Positions 35,034 to 44,094 are shown, counted from the first letter of the stretch. The stretch: DNA of 64,000 bases from JBFONV01 sp040779335 (GCA_040779335.1 JBFONV010000004.1:439787-503786), one strand, 5' to 3'. The notes: a model not told the origin generated them from the sequence alone. Numbers and translations are program-made.

Positions 35034-36641
35034 CTACATTCTAAAGACACCAAATTTGGTGTCCTCAATAGCTTTGTTCAGTGATGCTGATATGGCTAAT
35101 CCAAGTACCTGACGAGTTTCTGCTGGGTCAATTACACCATCATCCCATAATCGCGCCGAAGCATAATATGGGTGACCTTGATGCTCGTAACTATCGATAA
35201 TAGGTTGTTTGAATTGCGCCTCTTCTTCGCTGCTCCATTGCTCGCCAAGCTTGTCTTTTTGATCGCGTTTAACTTGGGCTAAAACACCTGCCGCTTGCTC
35301 GCCACCCATTACTGAAATACGGGCATTTGGCCACATAAATAAGAAACGAGGATCGTACGCTCTACCGCACATACCATAATTGCCAGCGCCAAAACTACCA
35401 CCAATAAGGATGGTAAATTTAGGTACTTGGGCGGTCGCAACCGCAGTTACCATTTTAGCGCCGTGCTTGGCGATACCGCCTGCTTCATATTGCTGACCAA
35501 CCATAAAACCTGTGATGTTTTGTAGAAAAACCAAAGGGATTTTTCGTTGCGCACATAGCTCGATAAAGTGAGCGCCTTTTTGTGCAGATTCACCAAATAA
35601 AATCCCATTATTAGCGACAATACCGACAGGGTAGCCGAAGATACGTGCAAAACCACAAACTAACGTTGTGCCATAAAGTGCTTTAAATTCATCAAATTCG
35701 CTGCCGTCTACAACACGAGCGATAACTTCGCGCACATCATAGGGTTGGCGAGGATCTTTAGGGATCACACCGTATATTTCATTGCCTGAGTAGTCAGGTT
35801 CGCGAACCGCTTGAATATCCATTTGTATCGGTTTAACACGGTTTAAATTCTTGATAGCATTGCGGGCAAGTTCGAGCGCATGATGATCATTTTGTGCATA
35901 ATGATCGGCAACACCTGAAGTGCGACAATGAACATCCGCACCGCCTAAATCTTCCGCACTAACAACTTCGCCAGTAGCGGCTTTAACAAGCGGGGGACCC
36001 GCTAAAAATATTGTGCCTTGCTCTTTTACTATGATTGATTCATCAGCCATAGCTGGAACATAGGCGCCGCCGGCGGTACAAGACCCCATCACCACACCAA
36101 TTTGTGGAATGTTTTGCGCTGACATGTTGGCTTGATTAAAGAAAATGCGGCCAAAGTGTTCTTTATCAGGAAAAACATCGTCTTGATTGGGTAAGTTAGC
36201 GCCGCCTGAGTCAACTAAATAGATACAAGGTAAATTATTTTCTTGTGCAATAGTTTGTGCGCGCAGATGTTTTTTTACTGTGAGTGGGTAATAAGTGCCG
36301 CCTTTAACCGTAGCATCGTTGGCGACAATGACACATTCTTGTCCACCAACACGACCGATACCAGTAATGATCCCCGCTGCAGGAATATTGTCTTTATAGA
36401 CTTCATTGGCAGCAAGTTGCGAAAATTCTAGAAAAGCAGAGCCAGGATCTAATAATGCATTAACGCGCTCACGAGGCAATAATTTTCCACGTGATAGGTG
36501 ACGTTCGCGGCTTTTCTCACCGCCGCCAAGCTTAATTTCTGCAAGTTTCTTTCGCAGGTCGTCTACTTGTAATTGCATGTGAGCAGCGTTTTCGATGAAC
36601 TCAGCGCTGCGCGGATTTATTTTGGAGACAATTTTAGCCAC
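35034..36641 (-). CDS. liuB: 3-methylcrotonyl-CoA carboxylase beta subunit (carboxyltransferase)
   Basis: 535 residues, standard for MCC-beta. Carboxyltransferase N- and C-halves are visible: GGTYYPLTVKKHLRAQ, PCIYLVDSGGANLP, then QNITGFMVGQQYEAGGIAKHGAKMV and ISVMGGEQAAGVLA. The start is GTG with AAGG nine bases upstream. It is separated from liuA by 107 bases, the largest gap in the operon, with no terminator seen. Confidence 0.94.
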   Translation of the reverse strand: MAKIVSKINPRSAEFIENAAHMQLQVDDLRKKLAEIKLGGGEKSRERHLSRGKLLPRERVNALLDPGSAFLEFSQLAANEVYKDNIPAAGIITGIGRVGGQECVIVANDATVKGGTYYPLTVKKHLRAQTIAQENNLPCIYLVDSGGANLPNQDDVFPDKEHFGRIFFNQANMSAQNIPQIGVVMGSCTAGGAYVPAMADESIIVKEQGTIFLAGPPLVKAATGEVVSAEDLGGADVHCRTSGVADHYAQNDHHALELARNAIKNLNRVKPIQMDIQAVREPDYSGNEIYGVIPKDPRQPYDVREVIARVVDGSEFDEFKALYGTTLVCGFARIFGYPVGIVANNGILFGESAQKGAHFIELCAQRKIPLVFLQNITGFMVGQQYEAGGIAKHGAKMVTAVATAQVPKFTILIGGSFGAGNYGMCGRAYDPRFLFMWPNARISVMGGEQAAGVLAQVKRDQKDKLGEQWSSEEEAQFKQPIIDSYEHQGHPYYASARLWDDGVIDPAETRQVLGLAISASLNKAIEDTKFGVFRM

Positions 36642-36748
36642 GTTTATCTACCTTTTTTAAGTTGCCATGATTGAACGACAGACTTGATCTTCATTGTAGA
36701 AAGTATCGCCACAAAAACGGCGATACTTCTTATTTTTATTATCAATAA

Positions 36749-37918
36749 CTAGTTAGATTCGTTGAATAATTCACGACCGATCAACATACGGCGAATTTCA
36801 GAGGTACCTGCGCCAATCTCATATAGTTTAGCGTCACGTAATAAGCGACCAGCAGGGAACTCGTTGATATAGCCGTTACCGCCAAGTAACTGTATGGCGT
36901 CTAATGCCATTTTTGTCGCTAATTCAGCCGCGTATAAAATAACGCCAGCGGCGTCTTTACGAGTAGTTTCACCACGATCTGCTGCCATTGCACACATATA
37001 AGCGTATGACTTAGCCGCATTCATTTGAGTGTACATGTCGGCGATTTTACCTTGGACAAGTTGAAATTCACCGATAGACTGACCAAATTGTTTTCTATCA
37101 TGAATATAAGGAACCACTAAGTCCATACAGGCATCCATGATCCCTAATGGACCACCCGTCAATACTAAACGTTCGTAATCTAGTCCTGACATTAATACAC
37201 GAACACCTTTGCCTTCTTCACCCAGAATATTTTCAGCAGGAACTTCACAATCTTGGAAGACTAATTCACAAGTGTTTGAACCACGCATGCCTAATTTGTC
37301 GAGTTTTTGATGACGGCTAAAACCAGGGTAGTCACGCTCTACGATAAATGCAGTGATACCTTTTGAACCGGCACTAGTATCGGTTTTGGCATAGATGATA
37401 TAAACATGGGCATCTGGACCATTTGTGATCCACATTTTATTGCCGTTAAGAATGTATTTATCGCCTTTTTTATCAGCACGAAGCTTCATGCTTACCACGT
37501 CTGAACCGGCATTGGGCTCTGACATTGCTAATGCGCCAATATGCTCGCCCGTACAAAGTTTAGGTAAGTATTTTTGCTTTTGTTCGTGGCTACCGTTTTT
37601 GTTTAGCTGGTTTAAACATAAGTTAGACATAGCGCCATAACTCAAACCAACCGATGCTGAGGCACGTGAAATTTCTTGCATGGCAACCATATGCTCTAGG
37701 TAACCTAAGTTGGAACCTCCATATTGTTCATCCACGGTCATGCCTAATAGGCCCATGTCGCCAAACTTGCGCCATAAATCGTTTGGAAATTCGTTATCCA
37801 GATCAATTTTTTCAGCACGCGGTGCTATTTCATCACGCGAAAATGCGTTTACTTGATCACGGATCATGTCGACCGTTTCGCCTAAATTGAAATTCATTGA
37901 TGAAAAACTAGAAATCAT
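36749..37918 (-). CDS. liuA: isovaleryl-CoA dehydrogenase
   Basis: 389 residues. It oxidises isovaleryl-CoA to 3-methylcrotonyl-CoA with FAD and passes electrons to ETF. The usual C-terminal catalytic Glu position reads GAGTSEIRR instead of EGTSEI, and a Glu is present in LDYERLVLTGGP; this relocation of the base is the hallmark of isovaleryl-CoA dehydrogenases. AAGGA precedes the ATG. It is the first catabolic gene after liuR, 30 bases away. Confidence 0.94.
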   Translation of the reverse strand: MISSFSSMNFNLGETVDMIRDQVNAFSRDEIAPRAEKIDLDNEFPNDLWRKFGDMGLLGMTVDEQYGGSNLGYLEHMVAMQEISRASASVGLSYGAMSNLCLNQLNKNGSHEQKQKYLPKLCTGEHIGALAMSEPNAGSDVVSMKLRADKKGDKYILNGNKMWITNGPDAHVYIIYAKTDTSAGSKGITAFIVERDYPGFSRHQKLDKLGMRGSNTCELVFQDCEVPAENILGEEGKGVRVLMSGLDYERLVLTGGPLGIMDACMDLVVPYIHDRKQFGQSIGEFQLVQGKIADMYTQMNAAKSYAYMCAMAADRGETTRKDAAGVILYAAELATKMALDAIQLLGGNGYINEFPAGRLLRDAKLYEIGAGTSEIRRMLIGRELFNESN

Positions 37919-37948
37919 GGTTAATCCTTAAATATTTAGTGGTAGACA

Positions 37949-38353
37949 TTAATTTTTTTTAGGTTGTTCAACAGCGGCCAATGTTTCTTGGCAACTTTGT
38001 TCTAAATTGTTTAGTTCCATCAGCATGATTTTAATATCATCAAGCTGCTGGTTAAGATCTGCTTTTTTCTGAGCAATCAGCACCATCATGGTTTCAAGCT
38101 GAGTAGCACTGGTTCTGTCGGCATCATATAGTTCAAAAAGACGGCCAGTTTCCGATAAAGAAAACCCCAAGCGTTTGCCTCGTAGAATTAACTTTAGTCG
38201 AACTCTATCTCTTTGGTTATATATTCTTGTTTGTCCATTACGAACTGGTGAGATCAAGCCCTGGTCTTCATAAAAACGAATACTGCGTGTGGTTATGTCA
38301 AACTCTTTGGCCAAATTTCCAATGGAGTAGGTTACTTGATTGGTTGTTTTCAT
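37949..38353 (-). CDS. liuR: MerR-family regulator of leucine/isovalerate catabolism
   Basis: 134 residues. A winged HTH (YSIGNLAKEFDITTRSIRFYEDQGLI) and a dimerising coiled-coil helix make a compact MerR protein without metal-binding cysteines in the loop. LiuR proteins of gammaproteobacteria repress liu genes and bind TTTACGTT-type palindromes; one lies 44 bases upstream of this start and another in front of the divergent thiolase. Position as first gene of the operon implies autoregulation. Confidence 0.92.
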   Translation of the reverse strand: MKTTNQVTYSIGNLAKEFDITTRSIRFYEDQGLISPVRNGQTRIYNQRDRVRLKLILRGKRLGFSLSETGRLFELYDADRTSATQLETMMVLIAQKKADLNQQLDDIKIMLMELNNLEQSCQETLAAVEQPKKN

Positions 38354-38396
38354 TATTAAGTCGACTATTATTGATATCTTGCTACTATAAGGGAAG

Positions 38397-38412
38397 TTTA
38401 CGTTAACGTAAA
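38397..38412. promoter_or_regulatory. LiuR operator 1 (perfect palindrome)
   Basis: TTTACGTTAACGTAAA, a perfect 16-bp palindrome matching the known LiuR site type. On the minus strand it overlaps a candidate -35 (TTTACG) spaced 17 bases from TATAGT, in front of liuR. Confidence 0.85.
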
Positions 38413-38575
38413 GCTTGTTTTTTGTGAGTATAATTATATGTAATTGAGCGCTTACAAAGTTGCAAGAAAACCATCAGATTAAAAGTCTGCACTTTGCTGT
38501 AATACTGTCATCGTTCGTCTACACTTTGAGTAATTTTTAGATTACACAAGAGTATTTACTCAAATACTACTAAAG

Positions 38576-38591
38576 TTTACGTTGGCGTAAA
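38576..38591. promoter_or_regulatory. LiuR operator 2
   Basis: TTTACGTTGGCGTAAA, the same palindrome with a two-base centre change, followed by another half site (CGTAAA). It lies 63 bases before the thiolase ATG, so the thiolase should belong to the LiuR regulon. Confidence 0.82.
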
Positions 38592-38654
38592 CGTAAATCT
38601 AGGTTAATCTGTTATCAATTTTTATTATTCATCTGTATTTTTAGGAGAACACAC

Positions 38655-39839
38655 ATGTCTGAGCTTGATCCTATTGTTGTTGTTTCAGCAGCGAGAACCC
38701 CTATGGGGGGCTTCATGGGCGGTTTGTCTGATGTAACCGCACCTTCACTAGGAGCTACGGCAATTAAAGCGGCACTTAAAAAAGCTAACCTTGCTAACGA
38801 TCAAATAGATGAAGTTATCATGGGGTGTGTTTTACCCGCAGGTTTAAAACAAGCACCAGCGCGCCAAGCTGCATTAGAAGCAGGTCTAGAGTTATCGACG
38901 GTTTGTACAACCATCAATAAAGTGTGTGGTTCAGGCATGAAAGCAGCAATGCAGGCCCATGACGCTATTGTTGCTGGCTCTATTGATATTGCTATTGCTG
39001 GCGGTATGGAAAGCATGACTAATGCACCTTACTTAATGCCGAAAGCGCGCGCAGGTATGCGCATGGGGCATGGTCAAGTGCTTGATCATATGATGCTTGA
39101 TGGTTTAGAAAATGCGTATGATGGTATTTCAATGGGATGCTTCGCGCAGGAAACCGCAGATGAATCTTGCTTTACTCGTGAAGCAATGGACGATTATGCT
39201 ATTCGTTCTTTAGCACGCGCAACGGCAGCGATAGAGTCGGGCGATTTTAAAAATGAAATTGCCCCCGTTACCTTTAATACACGTCGTGGCGAGGTTTTGT
39301 TTGATACTGATGAACAACCGGGTAATGCTCGCCCTGATAAAATCCCTTCTTTACGTCCAGCCTTTAAAAAAGACGGCACAATTACCGCGGCGAACTCAAG
39401 TTCTATTTCAGATGGGGCTGCGGCATTAGTGCTAATGAAACTATCTGAAGCACAAAGCCGTGGTTTAACACCTTTGTGTAAAATTGTAGCTCATGCAACA
39501 CATGCACAAAAACCGGCTGAATTTACGGTTGCTCCTGTTGGCGCGATGAAAAAAGTATTGGAGAAAGCCAATTGGACAACCAACGACGTTGATTTATTTG
39601 AAATTAACGAAGCGTTTGCCATGGTGACAATGTTAGCAATTAAAGAATTAGCATTAGATGTTGCTAAAGTTAACATTAATGGTGGCGCTTGTGCGTTAGG
39701 ACACCCATTAGGGGCGAGTGGTGCGCGCATCATGGTTACCTTAATACATGCGCTTAAAAATAAAGGTTTGTCGAAAGGTTTAGCCTCTTTATGCATTGGT
39801 GGTGGTGAAGCGACTGCTATTGCGGTAGAAATGCTGTAA
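38655..39839 (+). CDS. acetyl-CoA C-acetyltransferase (thiolase)
   Basis: 394 residues. C91 in NKVCGSGMKA is the acyl-carrying nucleophile; the His is in NGGACALGHPLGASG and the second Cys in CIGGGEA. Length and motifs fit a degradative or biosynthetic acetoacetyl-CoA thiolase. Divergent from liuR with a LiuR site before it, it probably cleaves acetoacetyl-CoA produced by the CoA-transferase. AGGAG precedes the ATG. A decayed copy of its last about 40 codons lies 2.7 kb downstream. Confidence 0.93.
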   Translation: MSELDPIVVVSAARTPMGGFMGGLSDVTAPSLGATAIKAALKKANLANDQIDEVIMGCVLPAGLKQAPARQAALEAGLELSTVCTTINKVCGSGMKAAMQAHDAIVAGSIDIAIAGGMESMTNAPYLMPKARAGMRMGHGQVLDHMMLDGLENAYDGISMGCFAQETADESCFTREAMDDYAIRSLARATAAIESGDFKNEIAPVTFNTRRGEVLFDTDEQPGNARPDKIPSLRPAFKKDGTITAANSSSISDGAAALVLMKLSEAQSRGLTPLCKIVAHATHAQKPAEFTVAPVGAMKKVLEKANWTTNDVDLFEINEAFAMVTMLAIKELALDVAKVNINGGACALGHPLGASGARIMVTLIHALKNKGLSKGLASLCIGGGEATAIAVEML

Positions 39840-39860
39840 AACTAACGACCAAATCATAGT

Positions 39861-39886
39861 AAAAAAGCCGCATTAGCGGCTTTTTT
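39861..39886 (+). terminator. thiolase terminator
   Basis: AAAAAAGCCGC, loop ATTA, GCGGCTTTTTT: a symmetric 11-bp stem with A and T runs. It can act on both strands. A mutated copy stands at 42582-42610. Confidence 0.9.
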
Positions 39887-39889
39887 ACG

Positions 39890-40002
39890 TTCAGGACGAA
39901 CAGTATGTCGAGGTGACAGGAACTTTCTTATAAACAATTGAGGAGCGACGATGTTCAGGGCGAACGATAGTCGCGGTAACAAGATGCCATTGAGTGAGAG
40001 CG
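39890..40002. repeat. dyad-rich repeat units downstream of thiolase
   Basis: Two diverged units of the 50-bp repeat described at 42611: one beginning GTTCAGGACGAACAGTATG, the second ATGTTCAGGGCGAACGATAG and ending CAAGATGCCATTGAG. Each includes GTTC-x5-GAAC and GTCG..GGTGAC dyads. The first unit is interrupted by a 15-20 base AT-rich stretch. Confidence 0.6.
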
Positions 40003-40113
40003 GTATGGCTCTGTCAGCATGCGATTGACGACCATCTCTTTGCTGTGGCACTTAGGATACTGCAGATTACTGGACTTTGAGCTATTGTTTTATGTCGCAT
40101 TACAAAAACGAAG

Positions 40114-41085
40114 TCATTTAAATATATCGTTTTTTGTTGCTCGAATATTGATATTGTTTGGGCCTAGTTGTTCTGCTTGTAAAATGATCTCTTTAGCTTT
40201 TTTTAACTGGTTGTCTTTGTACAGAGCAAAAGCGTAATTGTTTAAATAAAGACTTTGCTGCGCTGAATACAAGTATCCTTTTTCAAACCAAAAAATTGCT
40301 TTTTTAATATTTTCATTGTTTTGAGCATTTTCTAAAAAGTAATTACCTAATAAAAAATAACTAAGCCAGTAGTCAGGCCACAATATTGTCGCGTTTTTCA
40401 AATGAGTCAGGCCAGAACTAAGTTCTTTGACGGTGATAAGGTCTTGAGCGCTACTTACATAAGTAAATGGTTCTAATTGAGTTAATGAATGTTCGCCAGG
40501 AAGAGCAATTAACAACCAAAAGTTAGCGCGTTGCCATGTTCGTTCAAAAACACTAAGGTCAACGTGTCTATTTTCAACATCACCGGTGTGAAGTATTAAT
40601 TTTTCTGTTGTTAAATCATACCCCTTAACAACAGCATAATGCCATATCGGATACCACGACAGCCCCAAATTTTGTAGGACAATGATCGGAATATTATTTT
40701 GAACGAAATACAGTAATTTGTTGAGGTTTCCGCGTTCGGTATAGGCGAGTAATCCTTGTTGGCGTATTGCAGCCACCATTTCTAATTGTAAACTCCCCTC
40801 TCTTTTGGGAATAAAAAGCAGTGGCGCAATTTCCTCAGGTAAGCGTTTAATATCATTATATTCAAATATCTCTGCGAGAGTTGTTGGGCCACAATAAAAA
40901 GCTTGTTGGTTATAAAATGGGACATTTTTTATGTCATAAGCTAAAGCCATTGCTGGCGAGGGATTATGCAAAAGTTGCTGAGTTTGAGGCGGTGTTGCAC
41001 AGCCGTTCAATAAAAAAAAACTGGCTGAGAAGCCAGTTATTAATAAATAACGTATTCTAAATCGGTTCAATAAATGAATAGGCAT
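40114..41085 (-). CDS. PA2778-family cysteine peptidase (C39-like) with TPR tail, lipoprotein
   Basis: About 323 residues from the ATG at 41085 (the frame opens at 41124). A signal sequence ends in FLLNGC, a lipobox-like site, so an envelope lipoprotein is likely. The C39-like peptidase core has the Cys in AFYCGPTTLAEIF and the His in PIWHYAVVKGYD, with a following HTGD. The C-terminal third contains TPR-like helices (YWLSYFLLGNYFLENA, YLNNYAFALYKDNQLKKAKEI). Substrate unknown. The start overlaps the PA2779-type gene by about 29 bases. Confidence 0.8.
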   Translation of the reverse strand: MPIHLLNRFRIRYLLITGFSASFFLLNGCATPPQTQQLLHNPSPAMALAYDIKNVPFYNQQAFYCGPTTLAEIFEYNDIKRLPEEIAPLLFIPKREGSLQLEMVAAIRQQGLLAYTERGNLNKLLYFVQNNIPIIVLQNLGLSWYPIWHYAVVKGYDLTTEKLILHTGDVENRHVDLSVFERTWQRANFWLLIALPGEHSLTQLEPFTYVSSAQDLITVKELSSGLTHLKNATILWPDYWLSYFLLGNYFLENAQNNENIKKAIFWFEKGYLYSAQQSLYLNNYAFALYKDNQLKKAKEIILQAEQLGPNNINIRATKNDIFK

Positions 41086-41425
41086 CTGTAATACCAAGTA
41101 AGTCGAGTACTGCAACAACGACAAATACGGTTACTACTATCCCTATAATACCACTACCAGCAGGAGCATTATTCATTTGCTTATTTAGCTGCATGACTTC
41201 TGTGGGGGTTAAATTGTTGATTCTATTTTTAGCGTCTTCACTAGTTACTCCTAAAGCTACTAATTTTTGCTGGACATCTTTTGAGTCAACCATTGCTAAG
41301 ATTTGCTGTTTATTTAATTCAAATCTTTGTTGTTCTATTACTTGAGCTGAAGTCACTACACCTGCGTTTGTTGTAGGAGCAACAAACGTTAACAACGTTG
41401 CAAATACGACTAATAAATTTTTCAT
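41057..41425 (-). CDS. PA2779-family small membrane protein
   Basis: 122 residues. Signal peptide (MKNLLVVFATLLTFVAPTTNA), a helical charged segment (VIEQQRFELNKQQILAMVDS; VSEDAKNRINNLTPTEVMQL-like), then a single C-terminal membrane helix (GIIGIVVTVFVVVAVLDLLG). The pattern and pairing with the C39-like protein match the PA2779/PA2778 duo of Pseudomonas and relatives, whose function is unknown. AAAGGACAG precedes the ATG. Confidence 0.82.
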   Translation of the reverse strand: MKNLLVVFATLLTFVAPTTNAGVVTSAQVIEQQRFELNKQQILAMVDSKDVQQKLVALGVTSEDAKNRINNLTPTEVMQLNKQMNNAPAGSGIIGIVVTVFVVVAVLDLLGITDAYSFIEPI

Positions 41426-41648
41426 ATTCTGTCCTTTAGTTAGCCAAATTGATGATAATAAAAATATATAACCATCAGTTAAGTGACATCATGTATAACA
41501 TTAAGAAAACGGTAATGCAAAGAAGCTCGAACAGGTTTTAGCTTTTAATCACAGTTAATAAAATAAATGGTTCTTTCGCCATCAGGAAAAAAACTTACAT
41601 TGCTGACATGAACTGCACACAATTAACATTGAAGAAGTACTTATTCTG

Positions 41649-42356
41649 TTATTTAGTTTCTTGTTTGAGTAGGTATTGTTCAATCTGCTTATTCAACTTT
41701 TGGTATAGTGGTAGGAGCGAATTTCTTAAAAAACTAGAGTAACCCTGCCCGTAAGCTTTTTGAGCAGCCAAACCACTTCTCAATCTTCCTAGATCGATTT
41801 CTGTCTCGATGAGAAGTGTCTCATTACTTCGATCGAAATATTGATGTCGTGTATTTCGCAATATAGCATCATGATAGATGTCACTAAGATATGCATAAAC
41901 ATCATTTCTATTATTTGAATAATCGTATAACGTTGTAATATTACGAACTAAGTCTTTGTCTTGAAGATTTATTAGTTGTCCGTTTTCCAACATCAGTTTG
42001 TAAACCGATTTGTTGGGGAAGAAGGTTGGTGTATCAAGATCATCTAGGTGTTGATTAATTCGTGTGACTTCGTCAACATTTACTGGTGATTCTAAAAGAG
42101 CTTTTATCATTAACTCTAAACCCGCAGACATGTTTTCTCTTTTCGTTAAGGTGATTGATAATTGCTCCATGTCACCTTTTAGGTCCTGATGAAGAAACAT
42201 CAAGGATTGATTGGCGTTTTCTTTATCTGTGCGCTGTGTATCCCATTGGCCAATAATAACAGCTATATATACGCCGATAAGTACAACAAATATATCTAGA
42301 ATGAATGCACTCCAGTTTTGATTTTTAATGTGTTGAGCGTATCGGCGAATAATCAT
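41649..42356 (-). CDS. DUF6090-like single-span membrane protein
   Basis: 235 residues. A short basic N-terminus, one membrane helix (FILDIFVVLIGVYIAVIIGQW), and a helical, coiled-coil-like extracytoplasmic domain rich in Asn/Asp/Leu. The opening (RRYAQHIKNQNWSAFILDIFVVLIGVYIA) resembles DUF6090 proteins common in marine bacteria; function unknown. It lies between the thiolase and its decayed copy, so it may have come with that rearrangement. Confidence 0.65.
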   Translation of the reverse strand: MIIRRYAQHIKNQNWSAFILDIFVVLIGVYIAVIIGQWDTQRTDKENANQSLMFLHQDLKGDMEQLSITLTKRENMSAGLELMIKALLESPVNVDEVTRINQHLDDLDTPTFFPNKSVYKLMLENGQLINLQDKDLVRNITTLYDYSNNRNDVYAYLSDIYHDAILRNTRHQYFDRSNETLLIETEIDLGRLRSGLAAQKAYGQGYSSFLRNSLLPLYQKLNKQIEQYLLKQETK

Positions 42357-42436
42357 TTTTGAAAACTCTCTCTAATCTTGATAACAGAATAGCACTCGCT
42401 ACTTTAAGTTTTCAATTTATTGTTAATGAGCAATCA

Positions 42437-42610
42437 ATGGGGGGAGTGGTGTGCACATCATGGTTACCTTAATACATGCGCTTAAAAATAAAGGTTTGTA
42501 GAAAGGTTTAGCCTCTTAATGTATTGGTGGTGAAGCGACTGCTATTGTGGTAGAAATACTGTAAAAGTAACGACCAAATCATATAAAAAAACCGCATTAT
42601 TGGTTTTTTT
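42437..42610 (+). pseudogene. decayed duplicate of the thiolase 3' end and terminator
   Basis: From GGGGAGTGGTG onward the sequence follows the thiolase gene from about 39711 to its stop and terminator (39886) at roughly 90 percent identity. The copy has a TCG to TAG nonsense change, loses a GGT, and its terminator stem has decayed (CCGCATTATTGG). No upstream thiolase sequence precedes it. Confidence 0.85.
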
Positions 42611-42757
42611 ATGTTCAGGACGAACAGTATGTCGCGGTGACAGGACGTCAAGGAGCGACGATGTTCAGGACGAACAGTATGTCGTGGTGACCGGACGTCA
42701 AGGAGCGACGATGCTTAGGACGAACGGTATGTCGCGGTAACAAGATGCCATTGAGCG
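42611..42757. repeat. 50-bp tandem repeat, about 2.9 units
   Basis: Units at 42611-42660, 42661-42710 and 42711-42757; the first two differ at 2 positions, the third is more diverged and ends CAAGATGCCATTGAGCG. Each unit starts ATGTTCAGGACGAAC and includes three dyads: GTTC-x5-GAAC, GTCGCGGTGAC, and a GGACGTC. The 50-base period is not a multiple of 3 and stops are frequent, so it is non-coding, REP-like DNA. Confidence 0.8.
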
Positions 42758-42996
42758 AAAAGTGGAAACTCTAGAATTAATAAAAAATCTTTTTTAATCT
42801 CAAGTGTGCTCATTTTAGTTATCTGACCAATTAACAAAGTCAAATAATTTTTATTATATAGCAATAGGTTAACAATTTTGATATGAATAGGTAAAAGATA
42901 GAAGTGAGCAATGCTGCGGTAGAAAAACGCACAAATTGCGCACTATCAAATTGACATGAACAGCACCAACTACTTTGCAAGCGACTTTTAACTGAT
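42758..42996. other. AT-rich spacer upstream of the DUF3667 gene
   Basis: Contains ATTAATAAAAAATCTTTTTTAAT-like AT dyads near 42777 and a run of stop codons. No promoter or terminator was assigned. Confidence 0.3.
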
Positions 42997-43686
42997 ATGC
43001 ACCTCAACTGTAAAAATTGCCAAATTTCCCTCCCAGTAAACGCAAAGTATTGTCCAAACTGTGGGCAGAGTACAAAAAGTAATCGGCAGCCTTTTATCCC
43101 ATTTGTAAAAGAAGCAATGCACGAGCTTTTGGATATTGACGGACGCTTGTCGCTCACCTTAAAGACCCTAATTACTAAACCAGGGCTTGCGTCATATGAG
43201 TATGATCAGGGTATGCGAGCGAAATACACGCCTTCGCTAAGACTTTACTTAGTGGCCAGCGTAATATTCTTTCTACTGTTTTCCAGTTTCCAGCAGGTAA
43301 TTACTGGTCGCGAAGGTTATTCAGCATCTTCAATTGATCTTTATTCAAAAGCAATGTTCGTTTTGTTCCCGCTGTTTGCCCTTTATATAAAGGCTATATA
43401 TCCAAGCAGTTATCTGGTGTCCAATATCGTTTTTTCCCTGCATATTCATAGTGTGGGCTATTTGGTTTTGATTCTAATTGGCCCGCTAGAGGCATTAGAA
43501 AGACAACACCCCGCATATTTGGCACTACAGGCGCCACTCCTGTTATATTTACTTTGGTATTTTCTTAAGGCGTTTAAAACCATGTACCTAGCGTCTTGGC
43601 TTGTCACGGCCTTTAAATCTCTATTGGTTTACCTAGCTTACATGGCGACCTTGGGTCTGGTATTTGATGTGGTTTTGCCGACTTGA
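42997..43686 (+). CDS. DUF3667 family zinc-ribbon membrane protein
   Basis: 229 residues. The N-terminus is a rubredoxin-like zinc ribbon (CKNCQ ... YCPNCGQ), followed by a conserved cytoplasmic stretch (DGRLSLTLKTLITKPGLASYEYDQGMRAKYTPSLRLYL) and four to five membrane helices. This is the DUF3667 layout; function unknown. No strong ribosome site precedes the ATG. It lies immediately after the repeat zone. Confidence 0.78.
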   Translation: MHLNCKNCQISLPVNAKYCPNCGQSTKSNRQPFIPFVKEAMHELLDIDGRLSLTLKTLITKPGLASYEYDQGMRAKYTPSLRLYLVASVIFFLLFSSFQQVITGREGYSASSIDLYSKAMFVLFPLFALYIKAIYPSSYLVSNIVFSLHIHSVGYLVLILIGPLEALERQHPAYLALQAPLLLYLLWYFLKAFKTMYLASWLVTAFKSLLVYLAYMATLGLVFDVVLPT

Positions 43687-44073
43687 TAAACGATTGCCTG
43701 TGTCCATCAGTTGATCTCACAGCATAAATGCAAAACTCTGCACAGAGCGAAGAGGAGACATATTGAAAACTAGAAACTCCCCATTCAGTGCTTAAGCCTA
43801 AACCACATTATATACCTACTAAACTATAAAAATTTTCAGTTATCCTAGTCAGATCATAAGCAGTAAAGTTGATTTATATGTTAGCGGCCAAAAGATGGAC
43901 GCATATACAGCTCATTATCTTGTCAAAAATGGTACGCCATTTCCATTTTTTTAGGCCGTAATTACACTATTTATTTCAGATGCTTAACGTGTTTTTGTAT
44001 TTTTATTATTAATTTTTTCTACTCTCGATGACATAATCTAGTTTTATCACCGACTAACTAAGTATCTAACGAT
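43687..44073. other. intergenic region before the ECF sigma factor
   Basis: About 390 bases without a credible ORF. A hairpin AAATGG-TACG-CCATTT (43927-43942) is followed after two bases by ATTTTTTTA and could be a terminator for the DUF3667 gene. TGACATAATC near 44030 could be part of an ECF-type promoter, but this is a guess. Confidence 0.3.
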
Positions 44074-44094
44074 TTGGCGACACGTAGACTGGAT

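Noticed and set aside
42840..43157. 105-codon minus-strand ORF over the start of the DUF3667 gene
   Set aside because: The plus strand encodes a proper zinc ribbon and membrane helices; the minus ORF has no ribosome site or recognisable domain.
43921..43960. Terminator-like hairpin AAATGG-TACG-CCATTT
   Set aside because: Only 6 bp, with the T run displaced by three bases and 240 bases from the nearest stop; noted in the intergenic entry but not called.
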